Of a stretch of 43,646 bases of DNA, positions 22,674-32,004 are shown piece after piece; within the stretch, counting starts at the first letter, position 1; every line of letters begins with the position of its first letter. Under the pieces are notes generated by a model, which saw only the letters and a list, made by a program, of their open reading frames with translations, was not told the DNA's origin and did not search any database. Position numbers and translations under genes: made by a program. The stretch is from an uncultured bacterium (lineage in GTDB: Bacteria > Bacteroidota > Bacteroidia > Bacteroidales > CAIWKO01): assembly GCA_903862465.1 (NCBI GenBank), contig CAIOYH010000049.1, positions 1-43,646 on the forward strand, in the 5' to 3' direction.

Positions 22674-25328
22674 TTATTTGAGATACTTGAGCATCTTCAC
22701 CAATTGTTCGCCCCTGCCTATCTTGTAGCCCGAAGAATAGTCGAGGATATTGCCCGCGGCATCCACACAAAGCACCACGGGATAGTTGCTGCCAAAGTCT
22801 TGATGGAGCGTAGCGCTGACTTGTTGGAGGAGTTTGTCGGTGTCCATGCCCCAAACGCATTGCTTGGGGAGGTTTTCAAAACTCTTTGCCACTGCGATGG
22901 TGGCGCTTTTGTCTGAGGGAATCAGCAGCAGTATGGTGCCGTCCCATAGCTCAAATTGTTCTTTCAACTGTTGCATATCTAGCAGGGTATGTTTGGTGGG
23001 TTCGCGGTCGGGGTCTATCCAAGCGAGTATCATGCCCTTCTTATTAGAAGCATCCTGAAGTGAGGTCGCTACTTGGGTGCTCAAAGTCTGAAATTGCGAT
23101 TTGCTGTCCACCGTGCCGAGGGCTTTTGGGGTTTGTTCCGAGGTGATAAACTGCAAAGTCAGCGGCTTGTTTTCATCTTCTTTCAAACGGAAAAACGTCA
23201 AGCGGGTGTTGACCGACCCATCTTTCTCACGCACGCCCGTCACCACCATATAGTGCCCTGTATCCAGAGTTACCTTGGCGGGAAAGGTGTTGAACACATC
23301 GCTTTCTTCGTAATCCAGAGAGCGATACATGCCATCTTCATATTTCTCTATGGTGAAATGGGTATAATAGCCCGGGTTGAAATCCAACAACTTGGGCACA
23401 CTCACAATCAAAGTGCCTTGGGGCGTATTGCGTTTTTCCAAATTGTCGAAAGCCGCCACCCACCATTGACCATTTTTATAATACTTCACGGCTTTGGAGG
23501 CGGGGTCTATCTGAGCGGGAACGCCAAAGCTGCGCAAAACTGCCACGAAATAGATGTCGCGCGAAGCGGCATCTGCTTGTTTCAACTCGTTGGTGCCGAT
23601 GGGCGTCAGGGGATTGCGTGAGTAGTTGCCCGTGGCGCTCACGGTGATGTTTTCATTTATATAAGGTATAAGGAGGGCAGGCAAGCCTTGAATTTTTGCA
23701 GCGAAGTCGCGCGGGAAGCTCTTCATGAGTGCACCTTTATAGGGCGTCAACATCTCGTTGGCGATGCGAGGATTCAACACATATTCATTATAGATGCTGC
23801 GGGGCATCTTCTCCTGCCGAACCACCAACTCCGTGGTGTTTTGCAGATGATCCAACAAAGTCGTTTCGCTAACGTCGTGCAAATCTTTTTCGGATATGTT
23901 TGCCAATAAAGGGAACATATCCTTACGATTCAGTTTGGCTGCTTCCATTATATAGCGCGCGATGGTTGCCCAGTTGCCACGGCTCATCTTCAAAAACATC
24001 CAAGTGGAATCGGCGCTCACCCCTGTCTGTTGGGCAATCATCACACTCTTGAGCGAATCCATGAAGCTCGATTCATATCTTTGACGTATCAAATCTTCCT
24101 TCTTCAGGCGCATGTCGTTTTCTTCTTTGCCTTTATCCGATGGAGATTTGGGTTGACGTTGCACGGGCGGCACAAAAGTCAGCTCTTGGCTGAAACCGTC
24201 TTTTGGTTGTTGATTCACCACTAAAGTCATGGTGTCCGTCTTGTCCACCGACACCTTATCATATCCAAACCTGCCGTTAGCCGATGCCCAAATCATCAAA
24301 TCGCCCAAGCCCGTTTGGAGGGAAGTCAGTCCGTTTTTGTCCGTAGTTTTCTTTGCCAAAGGATAGAACTCCGCGTAGTTATACAATTGGAATTCCACGG
24401 TGGCATTGGCTATAGGCTTTTGCGCTGCATCCACCGTTTTCACATAGAGAAGCTTGGCAGGCGCATAATTGCTGATGAGGTTGATTTGGGTGAAATTCTC
24501 TCCCGATTTCAACTGTTCCTCAGGTCCTTGATAGTTGCCATACACGGTGGTGTTGCATAACATGGCGCGCAATACAGGAGCGCTGAACCAAGCAATATCC
24601 AAGTCGGCTTCGGGTTCGCAGGCACCCATGAAGTGCCACACACCATCAATCCACACCTCCACCCAGGCGTGATTGTCGTCGGAATGTGCCCATCGCGGGG
24701 TATAGACCTGTCGAGCGGGAATTCCCACAGCCCGCAGCGCCGTAACGGTGAAAGTGGATTCCTCTCCGCAACGACCGTTGGCGTTTTTCACCGTGCTCAA
24801 TGGGGCGCTCGTGCGACCATCACTGCCTTTGTACGTCACCTTTTCATGACACCAATGATTCACCTCCAGTGCAGCGTCTGCCATGCTCAAGTTTTTCACA
24901 CGGTCGCGCAATTCATTGTAGAACACCACGCGTGCTGTGTCAAGATTCTCATTGTTGATGCGATAGGGCAACACAAAATGTCGAAAGATATCCTCCGGGA
25001 TGGTATTGCCCCACGAAAAAGTTTCGCGCGCCAAGAGGGACATACGGACTTGCTGCAAGAAGAATTTGCCATCATAATCCGCCAAATCGCTCAGCGGCAT
25101 ATAAGCATACAAAAACTTGAGCGCCTCTTCCTCCTCTAAGGTGAGTTTGTTGGCGAACACATCGAAAAGCTGTGCGGATCTGCCCTTGGCTATAGGTTTC
25201 AACTGCTCGAATGCCTTCTCCACTTGAGCACGATAGCCGGCATCACTAATAAAATGCGTTGTTCGGTTTTGTGCTTGCACAAAAACAATATTGGCAAGCA
25301 GAAAGAATAGGGTAATAGTTTTTTTCAT
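22674..25328 (-). CDS. Secreted transglutaminase-like protein with thioredoxin-fold C-terminus
   Basis: This 884-residue protein has a signal peptide (about residues 1-20) and a transglutaminase-like core: NANGRCGEES (Cys187), DDNHAWVEVW (His220), and an acidic residue in the GACEPE segment at the position of the usual Asp. The typical mid-part then continues with a carboxypeptidase-regulatory-like domain (TTDKNGLTSLQTGLGDLMIW), and further on SVPKLLDFNPGYYTHFTIEK. The C-terminal part from about residue 760 (TILLLIPSDK, YPVVLCVDAAGNILDYSSGY) is like thioredoxin or TlpA folds without a CxxC. Such proteins are predicted to act on peptides or proteins in the periplasm. It follows cutC by 5 nt. 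Confidence 0.85.
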   Translation of the reverse strand: MKKTITLFFLLANIVFVQAQNRTTHFISDAGYRAQVEKAFEQLKPIAKGRSAQLFDVFANKLTLEEEEALKFLYAYMPLSDLADYDGKFFLQQVRMSLLARETFSWGNTIPEDIFRHFVLPYRINNENLDTARVVFYNELRDRVKNLSMADAALEVNHWCHEKVTYKGSDGRTSAPLSTVKNANGRCGEESTFTVTALRAVGIPARQVYTPRWAHSDDNHAWVEVWIDGVWHFMGACEPEADLDIAWFSAPVLRAMLCNTTVYGNYQGPEEQLKSGENFTQINLISNYAPAKLLYVKTVDAAQKPIANATVEFQLYNYAEFYPLAKKTTDKNGLTSLQTGLGDLMIWASANGRFGYDKVSVDKTDTMTLVVNQQPKDGFSQELTFVPPVQRQPKSPSDKGKEENDMRLKKEDLIRQRYESSFMDSLKSVMIAQQTGVSADSTWMFLKMSRGNWATIARYIMEAAKLNRKDMFPLLANISEKDLHDVSETTLLDHLQNTTELVVRQEKMPRSIYNEYVLNPRIANEMLTPYKGALMKSFPRDFAAKIQGLPALLIPYINENITVSATGNYSRNPLTPIGTNELKQADAASRDIYFVAVLRSFGVPAQIDPASKAVKYYKNGQWWVAAFDNLEKRNTPQGTLIVSVPKLLDFNPGYYTHFTIEKYEDGMYRSLDYEESDVFNTFPAKVTLDTGHYMVVTGVREKDGSVNTRLTFFRLKEDENKPLTLQFITSEQTPKALGTVDSKSQFQTLSTQVATSLQDASNKKGMILAWIDPDREPTKHTLLDMQQLKEQFELWDGTILLLIPSDKSATIAVAKSFENLPKQCVWGMDTDKLLQQVSATLHQDFGSNYPVVLCVDAAGNILDYSSGYKIGRGEQLVKMLKYLK

Positions 25329-25333
25329 ATTGA

Positions 25334-26062
25334 TTATATTTCGGATTTAATACGTGTTACAATTTCTTTTACGATAGAGGCATCGGTGGCGCTATGCGGT
25401 TTTTCGGAATCGAGAAACGAGATATAGTCCATGCCATTGCGCACTATAGCCGAGCACGAAGCATGCACCTCAGCCACGCCCGTGATATGAATGATTTCCA
25501 ATACATTTTCGGGTTTGATACCTGCTCCTGCCAAAATTGTTATCCTGTCGCCAGCCTGAACCACCAAGTCTTTCATCAAATCCATCCCCAGATAGGCGCT
25601 CGCGGCTTGCCCCGAGGTGAGAATGCGGTCGGCGCCTGTCTTTATCACATCCTCCAATGCCGTCAAAGGATTCCTAGCCCTATCAAATGCGCGATGAAAG
25701 GTCACGCTCATCGGTCGAGCCACCTGCACCAACTCAGTCGTACGTTCCACATCCACATCCCCATCCGCCGTCAACAGACCTAACACCACGCCCGCAGCAC
25801 CCAAAGACTTCGCTATAAGGATGTCCTCTTTCATCACATCAAAATCATAAGCATCATACAGAAAGTTGCCGCTTCTCGGACGTATCAATATATATATAGG
25901 TATATGGAGTTGCGCTGCTGCCATTTTTATGGTAGCCGCCGAAGGGGTGATGCCGCCTGCTTCCAATTGGGCGCACAATTCAATGCGGTCTGCCCCTCCC
26001 GCCTCTGCTGCCACAGCGGACTGCAGAGAGTTGGCGCATACTTCAAATAGGATGTTGCTCAT
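25334..26062 (-). CDS. cutC: CutC family protein
   Basis: This 242-residue TIM-barrel protein shows the family segments FEVCANSLQSAVAAEAGGAD, RIELCAQLEAGGITPS, ILIRPRSGNFLYDAYDFDVM, VLGLLTADGDVDVERT, VTFHRAFDRARNP and GADRILTSGQAASA. CutC was linked to copper tolerance in Escherichia coli, but that role is disputed and its reaction is unknown. It overlaps the membrane-protein gene by 4 nt and precedes the transglutaminase gene by 5 nt, so the four genes from 27921 to 22674 form one operon. Confidence 0.93.
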   Translation of the reverse strand: MSNILFEVCANSLQSAVAAEAGGADRIELCAQLEAGGITPSAATIKMAAAQLHIPIYILIRPRSGNFLYDAYDFDVMKEDILIAKSLGAAGVVLGLLTADGDVDVERTTELVQVARPMSVTFHRAFDRARNPLTALEDVIKTGADRILTSGQAASAYLGMDLMKDLVVQAGDRITILAGAGIKPENVLEIIHITGVAEVHASCSAIVRNGMDYISFLDSEKPHSATDASIVKEIVTRIKSEI

Positions 26063-26514
26063 ACGGTGGCTATAAACTTTTTATAGATAAACCAATGATA
26101 ATAAAACCTTCCCGACGAAACCAACAGCGGCGTTCCCATGCAAACGTAGAATGAATACAACACCTGATGATCCAATATGTCCAGTTTACGTAGCGTGATA
26201 CCGCCCGTAATCATCACCGTCATCATGATATAACTTCTCATGTTGAAGAAGGAGAACAGGCAGGGTTTTTCAGGTTTCAGCCCTACGATTCTATAGATAT
26301 GTTTTTTCGAAATCTTGGAAAATAGCAGCCAATAGAAAATGGCGCCTCCTGCTAAAGCAATTAAGAGGTCGGGAACGATGTTCACGTGAGTGTCCATCAA
26401 GCCCAACACCCCCCGAGTGATCAGCATTCCTCCTGCAAAAGTCCAAAATACGCCGGCTATAGCCAACAATCCGCGCTTTGGAACGCTTGGTTTCAGTGAT
26501 TGTGAGAGTTTCAT
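26059..26514 (-). CDS. Small inner-membrane protein, unknown function
   Basis: This 151-residue protein has about four hydrophobic segments: LLAIAGVFWTFAGGMLITRG, IVPDLLIALAGGAIFYWLLF, IMMTVMITGGITL and SFYVCMGTPLLVSSGRFYY. It has basic loops and no signal peptide or catalytic motif. I do not recognise the family. It overlaps the cutC start by 4 nt and begins 3 nt after the hydrolase gene, so production is coupled to both. Confidence 0.8.
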   Translation of the reverse strand: MKLSQSLKPSVPKRGLLAIAGVFWTFAGGMLITRGVLGLMDTHVNIVPDLLIALAGGAIFYWLLFSKISKKHIYRIVGLKPEKPCLFSFFNMRSYIMMTVMITGGITLRKLDILDHQVLYSFYVCMGTPLLVSSGRFYYHWFIYKKFIATV

Positions 26515-26517
26515 GTA

Positions 26518-27921
26518 TTATTGTTTTTTTTGATTACTAATTATGGTTTCCATCGCCTCCACAAAACGTTTATCAGCATTATACTTCATGAAGATGGTGT
26601 CGTTGTCTATGCGTCCTTTGTCACTAAATCCGAGCGTTGCGGCTCTTTGCAAATGTTGCATGGCATTATCGTTGTCCTTCTTGCGTGCACAAACTTGTGC
26701 ATACATAAACTCAGGCTCCGCGTTGTCCGAATCTATCAGAGCATACAACTCAATATAATGCTCGGCTTCTTCGAAATTATTTTGCGCATATAAAGAACTG
26801 CACGTAGAAAATGCCATCAAGCTTAAATATTCAAGCACACGTTTTATCAAATGCCGCTCCGATTCGTTCCGTGAATTCACAACAAATTCATTCAGTTGAT
26901 TCACTTCCGATTTCCACCAAGCAGCATTTTCCGTAGATAGCTTCTCGGCGTATTGTTGTTGCAACATCAACTCCTTCTTATCATTCGCATCTTCTTGCTG
27001 CAAACCTTTCTTCACTGCTGCACTTTCTTTTAGCACGACAAATCGGTCTTCGTATTTCTTCGTATCCGTTAAGTCCTTAAAATAATTCAGTATCTTTTTA
27101 GTCAAAAGATATTCCTCATACGTACTTCCTGCATTTTGTATTTCAACAAGCTGTTTATCATAGTTTGCCAATTGCGTTGTAATAAAATTCTTGTCAATAG
27201 GTTTTAGCTTATTTCGCATAGCATTCAACTCAAGCCACAGCATCGCTTCGGGAATATTTTCCTTGGGGGGCCAATCATGCGTTCCGTTAAACACCACTAA
27301 TTGATGACGAAATCCGCTCTGCTCTAACGCCCTATCCAGATTCACCATCTCGGCATAATTCATGTCATCGTTGCCGGCAAATCCAAAGAAATCGAACTTA
27401 TACTTTATGGCTTCTTTCACCTGCGGAAAGCCTGCCGAACAACCTATCACCCCAGCTATCCCGCCTTTGGTGATTGCCACAGTGCTTGCCACGCGGCTTC
27501 CCCCCGAAAATCCACAGGTATATATCCGCCCTTTATCTATCCCAAAGCGTTCCAAAACATCGGCAAGCAAAATATCATAGTGAGCAGCCGTTGCCTCCCA
27601 CGAAGTGCCGTTCTTCGACACATTGGAGCCGACCAAAATATATCCGTATTTCTCTGCCTGCTCTTTAAACAATTCTACGGCTTTGTTTCCGTTTCCATGC
27701 GCATCAAATAAAATAATCAAAGGAAATAATTTTCCTTCAGCATAACCCGAAGGTAAATATAATGCATAAGAATGTGTAACATCTTTCTTGCATGTCACCT
27801 TCGGTATGACTTTTCCATGTTCTAACACTTGCTCTTGCTGTGCTTTACTTGAGTTTATGCCTGAGCAAGAACCGAAAACCACGCTGAGTACAAGGGCAAA
27901 AAACATTACTATATTTCTCAT
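26518..27921 (-). CDS. Lipoprotein alpha/beta-hydrolase with TPR-like C-terminus
   Basis: The likely start is the ATG at 27921 (467 residues); a 49-residue longer version starting at 28068 would cross the promoter and overlap divergent pssA. The start MRNIVMFFALVLSVVFGSCS is a lipoprotein signal with a GSC lipobox. The hydrolase domain runs to about residue 250: YALYLPSGYAEGK, ILFDAHGNGN, the nucleophile GFSGGSR, GNDDMNY and GTHDWPP as the His element. This pattern fits the PHB-depolymerase or dienelactone-hydrolase type. The C-terminal part has helical repeats (AEHYIELYALIDSDNAEP) typical of TPR. It is the first gene of the cutC operon. Confidence 0.82.
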   Translation of the reverse strand: MRNIVMFFALVLSVVFGSCSGINSSKAQQEQVLEHGKVIPKVTCKKDVTHSYALYLPSGYAEGKLFPLIILFDAHGNGNKAVELFKEQAEKYGYILVGSNVSKNGTSWEATAAHYDILLADVLERFGIDKGRIYTCGFSGGSRVASTVAITKGGIAGVIGCSAGFPQVKEAIKYKFDFFGFAGNDDMNYAEMVNLDRALEQSGFRHQLVVFNGTHDWPPKENIPEAMLWLELNAMRNKLKPIDKNFITTQLANYDKQLVEIQNAGSTYEEYLLTKKILNYFKDLTDTKKYEDRFVVLKESAAVKKGLQQEDANDKKELMLQQQYAEKLSTENAAWWKSEVNQLNEFVVNSRNESERHLIKRVLEYLSLMAFSTCSSLYAQNNFEEAEHYIELYALIDSDNAEPEFMYAQVCARKKDNDNAMQHLQRAATLGFSDKGRIDNDTIFMKYNADKRFVEAMETIISNQKKQ

Positions 27922-27937
27922 CAATTTTAATTTTAAA

Positions 27938-27989
27938 CAAAAATAAGTGAAAAGTATGTAACGTAGTTCAAGTTTATTAATTATTTTTG
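27938..27989. promoter_or_regulatory. Divergent promoter pair for the hydrolase operon and pssA
   Basis: The minus-strand -7 box TATTTTTG lies at 27938-27945 with a TTG about 23 bp further upstream. The plus-strand -7 box TATTTTTG lies at 27982-27989. The boxes are 36 bp apart and serve the hydrolase gene starting at 27921 and pssA starting at 28007. Confidence 0.6.
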
Positions 27990-28006
27990 CGTATTGAAAT
28001 ATTTTT

Positions 28007-28756
28007 ATGAAGATAAAAGCCCATATTGCCAACTTTGTTACTAGCCTGAACCTCCTCTGCGGCTGCATTGCGATATATTATTTATATCACAATGAGTTTA
28101 TGATTGGAGTCTATTTGATTTTGGCTGCTGCCGTCTTCGATTTTGCCGATGGCTTTGTTGCCCGATTGCTCCATGTGAAATCCGAGATGGGCAAGCAACT
28201 CGACTCCTTGGCGGATGTAGTATCGTTTGGTGTAGCTCCAGGGGTTGTCATGTTCCAACTGCTCACCTTGAGCCTGAAAGTTTGGGATTTCAACCTGCCT
28301 AGCTACACACCTTTTATTGCTTTTATCATACCCATATTCTCCGCCCTCCGTCTAGCGAAGTTCAATATTGATGAACGCCAAACCGATCATTTCATCGGAT
28401 TGCCCACTCCTGCTAATGCCTTGGTCATTTTTTCGTTCCTGCCCATGGCATCCCGACAATTTGAATCACCATTGTTTCCGTGGGGCGACTTTATGTATCA
28501 TTTAGTTACACATCCTGCGGTGCTCATCACAGCCACCCTTTCCTTATCCTATTTGTTGGTCGCCAACCTGCCGCTTTTTGCCATGAAATTCAAATCTTTT
28601 AAATGGAATGATAATAAAATACGATATATTTTTATTTTTATAGCGCTTGTGTTGATTTTATTGTTTTATTTTGTAGCCATTCCTTTTGTCATCATATTAT
28701 ATATCGCATTCTCATTAATAGAAAATAATAATAATCATAAACACCAAGAATCATGA
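28007..28756 (+). CDS. pssA: CDP-diacylglycerol-serine O-phosphatidyltransferase
   Basis: This 249-residue inner-membrane enzyme makes phosphatidylserine from CDP-diacylglycerol and serine, the first step toward phosphatidylethanolamine. The CDP-alcohol phosphotransferase motif DG-x2-AR-x8-G-x3-D-x3-D is complete: Asp48-Gly49, Ala52-Arg53, Gly62, Asp66 and Asp70. Eight or so hydrophobic segments follow, including FNLPSYTPFIAFIIPIFSAL. It belongs to the membrane-type (Bacillus-like) Pss rather than the soluble E. coli type. The 3' end overlaps purS by 4 nt. Confidence 0.93.
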   Translation: MKIKAHIANFVTSLNLLCGCIAIYYLYHNEFMIGVYLILAAAVFDFADGFVARLLHVKSEMGKQLDSLADVVSFGVAPGVVMFQLLTLSLKVWDFNLPSYTPFIAFIIPIFSALRLAKFNIDERQTDHFIGLPTPANALVIFSFLPMASRQFESPLFPWGDFMYHLVTHPAVLITATLSLSYLLVANLPLFAMKFKSFKWNDNKIRYIFIFIALVLILLFYFVAIPFVIILYIAFSLIENNNNHKHQES

Positions 28757-29010
28757 AATTTAAAGCCGAAATTGACATTATGCCCCTTAAAGAACTGCTC
28801 GATCCTCAAGGTAAAGCTGTTACATCTAGTTTGAAGAATATCGGAATCTCCGAAATATCCGATGTTAGAATCGGAAAACACATCACCGTGGAGTTGGAAG
28901 CCGATGATGAAGTAACTGCTGGCACCAAAATTGATAAAGCATGTAAAGAACTTCTAGCGAATCCGATTATGGAAAGCTATACGTATCATTTAATAAAGTG
29001 TAGCATCTAA
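28753..29010 (+). CDS. purS: Phosphoribosylformylglycinamidine synthase subunit PurS
   Basis: This 85-residue protein matches PurS, the small subunit that bridges PurL and PurQ in step 4 of purine synthesis. Signatures are LLDPQGKAVTSSLKNIGI and DVRIGKHITVEL, followed by KELLANPIMESYTYHL, a typical PurS ending. PurL and PurQ are not in the window. The gene overlaps pssA by 4 nt, so a nucleotide-synthesis subunit is translated with a phospholipid enzyme. Confidence 0.9.
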   Translation: MKFKAEIDIMPLKELLDPQGKAVTSSLKNIGISEISDVRIGKHITVELEADDEVTAGTKIDKACKELLANPIMESYTYHLIKCSI

Positions 29011-29063
29011 CAGAAACATCAATATCCTTATAAATTAAACAATTAAAAATCAAAAGTAGTTTT

Positions 29064-29411
29064 ATGAAAAGTCTAGTAAAAATCAGTTTGTTTGTGCTTG
29101 CTCTCCTCATTGGAGTTTCGGCAGCCAATGCTCAAAAAGTATATTCTTGCGAATATAAAAGCGATGCAAAAGTAAAAGTGTATGTGGCACAGTATAAAAG
29201 CGATGCCGACTTGGTAGTCTATAAGTGTTCCTATTCAAGCGACGCTTCGGGCAATGATGGTCTGTGGTATTTCTGCAATTACAAAAGCGATGCCAATGTA
29301 ACCATTTATTTCTGCGATTATAAAAGTGATGCCGATTTGGTTATCTACTTTGCAGAATATAAAAGTGATGCCGGCTGGAAGAATTCAAGCAAAAAACAAT
29401 TGATGTATTAA
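29064..29411 (+). CDS. Secreted YKSDAD repeat protein, DUF6150-like
   Basis: This 115-residue protein has a signal peptide (MKSLVKISLFVLALLIGVSA, cleaved near NAQ). The rest is made of about seven repeats built on YKSDADLVVYK, with aromatic and polar residues alternating (SCEYKSDAKVKVYVAQ, NYKSDANVTIYFCDYKSDAD). The period is about 12-13 residues. The pattern fits the DUF6150 family of Bacteroidota, a small repeat fold. Cys residues occur in several repeats and could pair. Function is unknown. An imperfect stem at 29430-29475 follows. Confidence 0.85.
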   Translation: MKSLVKISLFVLALLIGVSAANAQKVYSCEYKSDAKVKVYVAQYKSDADLVVYKCSYSSDASGNDGLWYFCNYKSDANVTIYFCDYKSDADLVIYFAEYKSDAGWKNSSKKQLMY

Positions 29412-29429
29412 GATGCTGTTGATCTTATG

Positions 29430-29475
29430 GGAGGGCTGAGGTATTAATTTCTCTGAAAAAAAACTTCAGCCTTCC
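29430..29475 (+). terminator. Possible terminator hairpin without a clear T tract
   Basis: GGAGGGCTGAGG at 29430-29441 pairs with CTTCAGCCTTCC at 29464-29475 with two mismatches or G-U pairs. No long run of T follows, so termination is uncertain. Confidence 0.3.
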
Positions 29476-29598
29476 TATTCCAACACGATTTTCTCTATAC
29501 TCACATTTTTTTGGAACTCGAATAATCACAGATAAAAGAAAAAATCCGCTTCATCAGCGCTGCGCAGCATTCGTCTCATCCGCGTGCCAATTCCAAAC

Positions 29599-30408
29599 CT
29601 ACCACAAAAACCTATAAATACAAAGCTTCGTTTTTGTAATCACATACAAACGCTGATTGTCCAACGTGGCGTTCAACAATTCATCTTCAATTTGGGGGAG
29701 TTTGAATGTAGTTTCGTCGTAAGTCTTCAGGTCTAAAGTCTTGATGAAGCTATCTTCCAAATAGACTATTTTATTGTTGATTATCTGAAAGCTTTTGAGG
29801 TTTTTGAGGGGAATTGTCTTCAGATAGGTGGCATATCTGTCAAAGATAAAAATGCCGTAGCGCGGGTCGTTCACATAAAGGGTGTTGTCGGATTCCAGTA
29901 GGAAATTGGGTGCGAAATCATGCCCTATTAAATCGTTGATGTTGCCGCTCGACTGCGACGGCTGCAGGGAATTATCAAAGCGAACCACTTGGTTCGACAG
30001 GGGATCAAAAAGCCAAAACCCACTTTCGTAGGAAGCCGCGATGAGTGACGCATTGGCATATCCCAAATCAAAAAGCGAAATGGAATTGTTTTTGAGCGTC
30101 AACTTGTTGTCGAGGAATTTTATCTTACCAAAGTCGGCATTGAATAGGATAATCTTCAGCGGGTCGCTCACGTCCAGACCCGATATCTTCCCATCACCAA
30201 ATTCGGTGTAGGACGACAAGGACTTCCCTTCGGTGTCGAATTTCTTCACACTGCTTTTATCAATCACATAGATGTTTCCGAAATTATCCGTGACGATACG
30301 TGTTCCCGTGACTTCAATACACAACTTTTTCTCAAAGTGTATTGTCTGAGCCATAAGCCTTGATAGACTTAAACATATCAACATTCCGATTAGAAATCCT
30401 CTTCTCAT
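29599..30408 (-). CDS. Secreted beta-propeller-like protein
   Basis: This 269-residue protein has a signal peptide (MRRGFLIGMLICLSLSRLMA, cleaved near AQT). The rest is a series of strand-rich repeats such as NFGNIYVIDKSSVKKFDTEG, GFWLFDPLSNQVVRFDNSLQ, TLYVNDPRYGIFIFDRYATY and RLYVITKTKLCIYRFLW. They look like the blades of an NHL or six-bladed propeller; the sequence is too short for a complete seven-blade ring. It overlaps the 3' end of the GH3 gene by 4 nt and is translated after it. Confidence 0.82.
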   Translation of the reverse strand: MRRGFLIGMLICLSLSRLMAQTIHFEKKLCIEVTGTRIVTDNFGNIYVIDKSSVKKFDTEGKSLSSYTEFGDGKISGLDVSDPLKIILFNADFGKIKFLDNKLTLKNNSISLFDLGYANASLIAASYESGFWLFDPLSNQVVRFDNSLQPSQSSGNINDLIGHDFAPNFLLESDNTLYVNDPRYGIFIFDRYATYLKTIPLKNLKSFQIINNKIVYLEDSFIKTLDLKTYDETTFKLPQIEDELLNATLDNQRLYVITKTKLCIYRFLW

Positions 30409-31922
30409 AAGTTCTTTAGTATGGTCAATATTTCGTCCACATGTTTCCGTTCGTTTGCCAATCGCGGCACTTTATATTGTCCGCCCAAGCGTCCTTTTTG
30501 TTTCAACCATATATAAAAGGTATCTTTCGGCAACACACGTATCAACGGTTGCTGCAAAATCATATCGTGATAACGTTTGGCTTCATAATCAGAATTTAAG
30601 GACTTCAAAGCATTATCAAATATCTCGCCAAAATATTCTATAGATTCGGGTTCCTCTGCAAATTCGATGAGCCATTCGTGTACGCCACCATTTCTATCTT
30701 GAAAGAAAACAGGCGCAGCAGTGTATTCCGAAACGATAGCCCCTGTTCTTTTACACGCAATCTCCAAAGCTTTATCAGCATTATCTATCATCAACTCTTC
30801 GCCGAAGGCATTGATAAAACTCTTGGTACGTCCCGAAATCTTGATGCGATGCGGACTTAATGACGTGAATTTGATGGTGTCGCCAATGCGATAGCGCCAC
30901 AAACCCGAATTGGTGGAGATAATCAACGCATAATTGGTATCCAACTCAACCTCATCCAAGTTGAGCGTCCGCGGATATTCTTTGTCGAGGTCTTCTATCG
31001 GCAGAAACTCATAATAGATGCCATAATCCAACATGAGCAACATATCGTCGGCATCGCTGCGGTCTTGGATGCCAAAAAAACCTTCGCTCGCATTATAAGT
31101 CTCCAGATAATTCATCTTGTCGGAGGTGATGATTTTTTTATACTGTTCGGCATAAGGCAAAAAGCTGATGCCCCCATGGATGAAGAGTTCCAGATTGTGC
31201 CACACCTCGCGTATGTCGTCTTTGCCTGTGATTTCCAACACCTTTTTCAATAGCAACAACGTCCACGAAGGCACTCCCGAGAGGCTCGTTACATCTTCTT
31301 TGGACGTAATCCGTGCGATGGTGTCCAACTTGCTTTCCCATTCGTTCATCAGGGCGACGGACAGGTCGGGCGTGCGAATAAACTGCGCCCAAAACGGCAT
31401 GTTTTGAATCAAAATCGCCGACAAATCGCCATGAAACGCATTGTTGTCGAATTCGTTCACCGTATGGCTTCCGCCCAAAGCTAAGCCTTTTCCGTCGAAG
31501 AGCTTGGTTTCGGGTTGGTTGTTGCAATAAAACGTCAGCACATCTTTCCCGCCTTTGAAATGACATTCTTCTATGGTGTCTTCGCTCACGGGGATGAATT
31601 TGCTTTTGTCGGCAGTGGTGCCCGACGAAACTGCAAACCACTTGATTTCTTGGGGCCACAAGATGTTTTGTTCGCCTTGACGCAAGCGGTCAATATAGGG
31701 TTTCAGTCCATCATAATTGTTGATGGGCACCCGTTCTTTATACTGCGACGGCTTGTTGATAGCATTATAGCCATATTTCAATCCCCATTCCGTGTTTTTA
31801 GCCGATGAAATCAGCCACTGAAAACAATCCTCCTGCACCTCATGCGGATATTTTATAAACAACTCAATCTGATGAATGCGCTGCTTCATGATCCATGCCA
31901 AAACCGAATTTAATAGAGCCAT
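30405..31922 (-). CDS. GH3-family acyl-adenylate/acid-amido synthetase-like protein
   Basis: This 505-residue cytosolic protein matches the GH3 family. It has the ATP-binding AVSSGTTADKSKFIPVSEDT (about residues 100-120), YNASEGFFGIQDRSDADDML, TNSGLWRYRIGDTIKFTS and HRIKISGRTKSFINAFGEEL, which form the adenylate-forming fold. In plants GH3 enzymes attach amino acids to jasmonate or auxin. Bacterial members are common in Bacteroidota and their substrates are unknown. The gene has its own promoter box 21 nt upstream and overlaps the propeller gene by 4 nt. Confidence 0.92.
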   Translation of the reverse strand: MALLNSVLAWIMKQRIHQIELFIKYPHEVQEDCFQWLISSAKNTEWGLKYGYNAINKPSQYKERVPINNYDGLKPYIDRLRQGEQNILWPQEIKWFAVSSGTTADKSKFIPVSEDTIEECHFKGGKDVLTFYCNNQPETKLFDGKGLALGGSHTVNEFDNNAFHGDLSAILIQNMPFWAQFIRTPDLSVALMNEWESKLDTIARITSKEDVTSLSGVPSWTLLLLKKVLEITGKDDIREVWHNLELFIHGGISFLPYAEQYKKIITSDKMNYLETYNASEGFFGIQDRSDADDMLLMLDYGIYYEFLPIEDLDKEYPRTLNLDEVELDTNYALIISTNSGLWRYRIGDTIKFTSLSPHRIKISGRTKSFINAFGEELMIDNADKALEIACKRTGAIVSEYTAAPVFFQDRNGGVHEWLIEFAEEPESIEYFGEIFDNALKSLNSDYEAKRYHDMILQQPLIRVLPKDTFYIWLKQKGRLGGQYKVPRLANERKHVDEILTILKNL

Positions 31923-31942
31923 CTGTGTTTTAAATTATGCAT

Positions 31943-31950
31943 CAAAATTA
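31943..31950 (-). promoter_or_regulatory. -7 promoter box TAATTTTG
   Basis: Minus-strand TAATTTTG, 21 nt before the GH3 gene. Confidence 0.5.
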
Positions 31951-32004
31951 GCTATTTTGTTTGAATTGGAGAATATTTTATTGAAATATTTTTCATTCTT
32001 ATGC

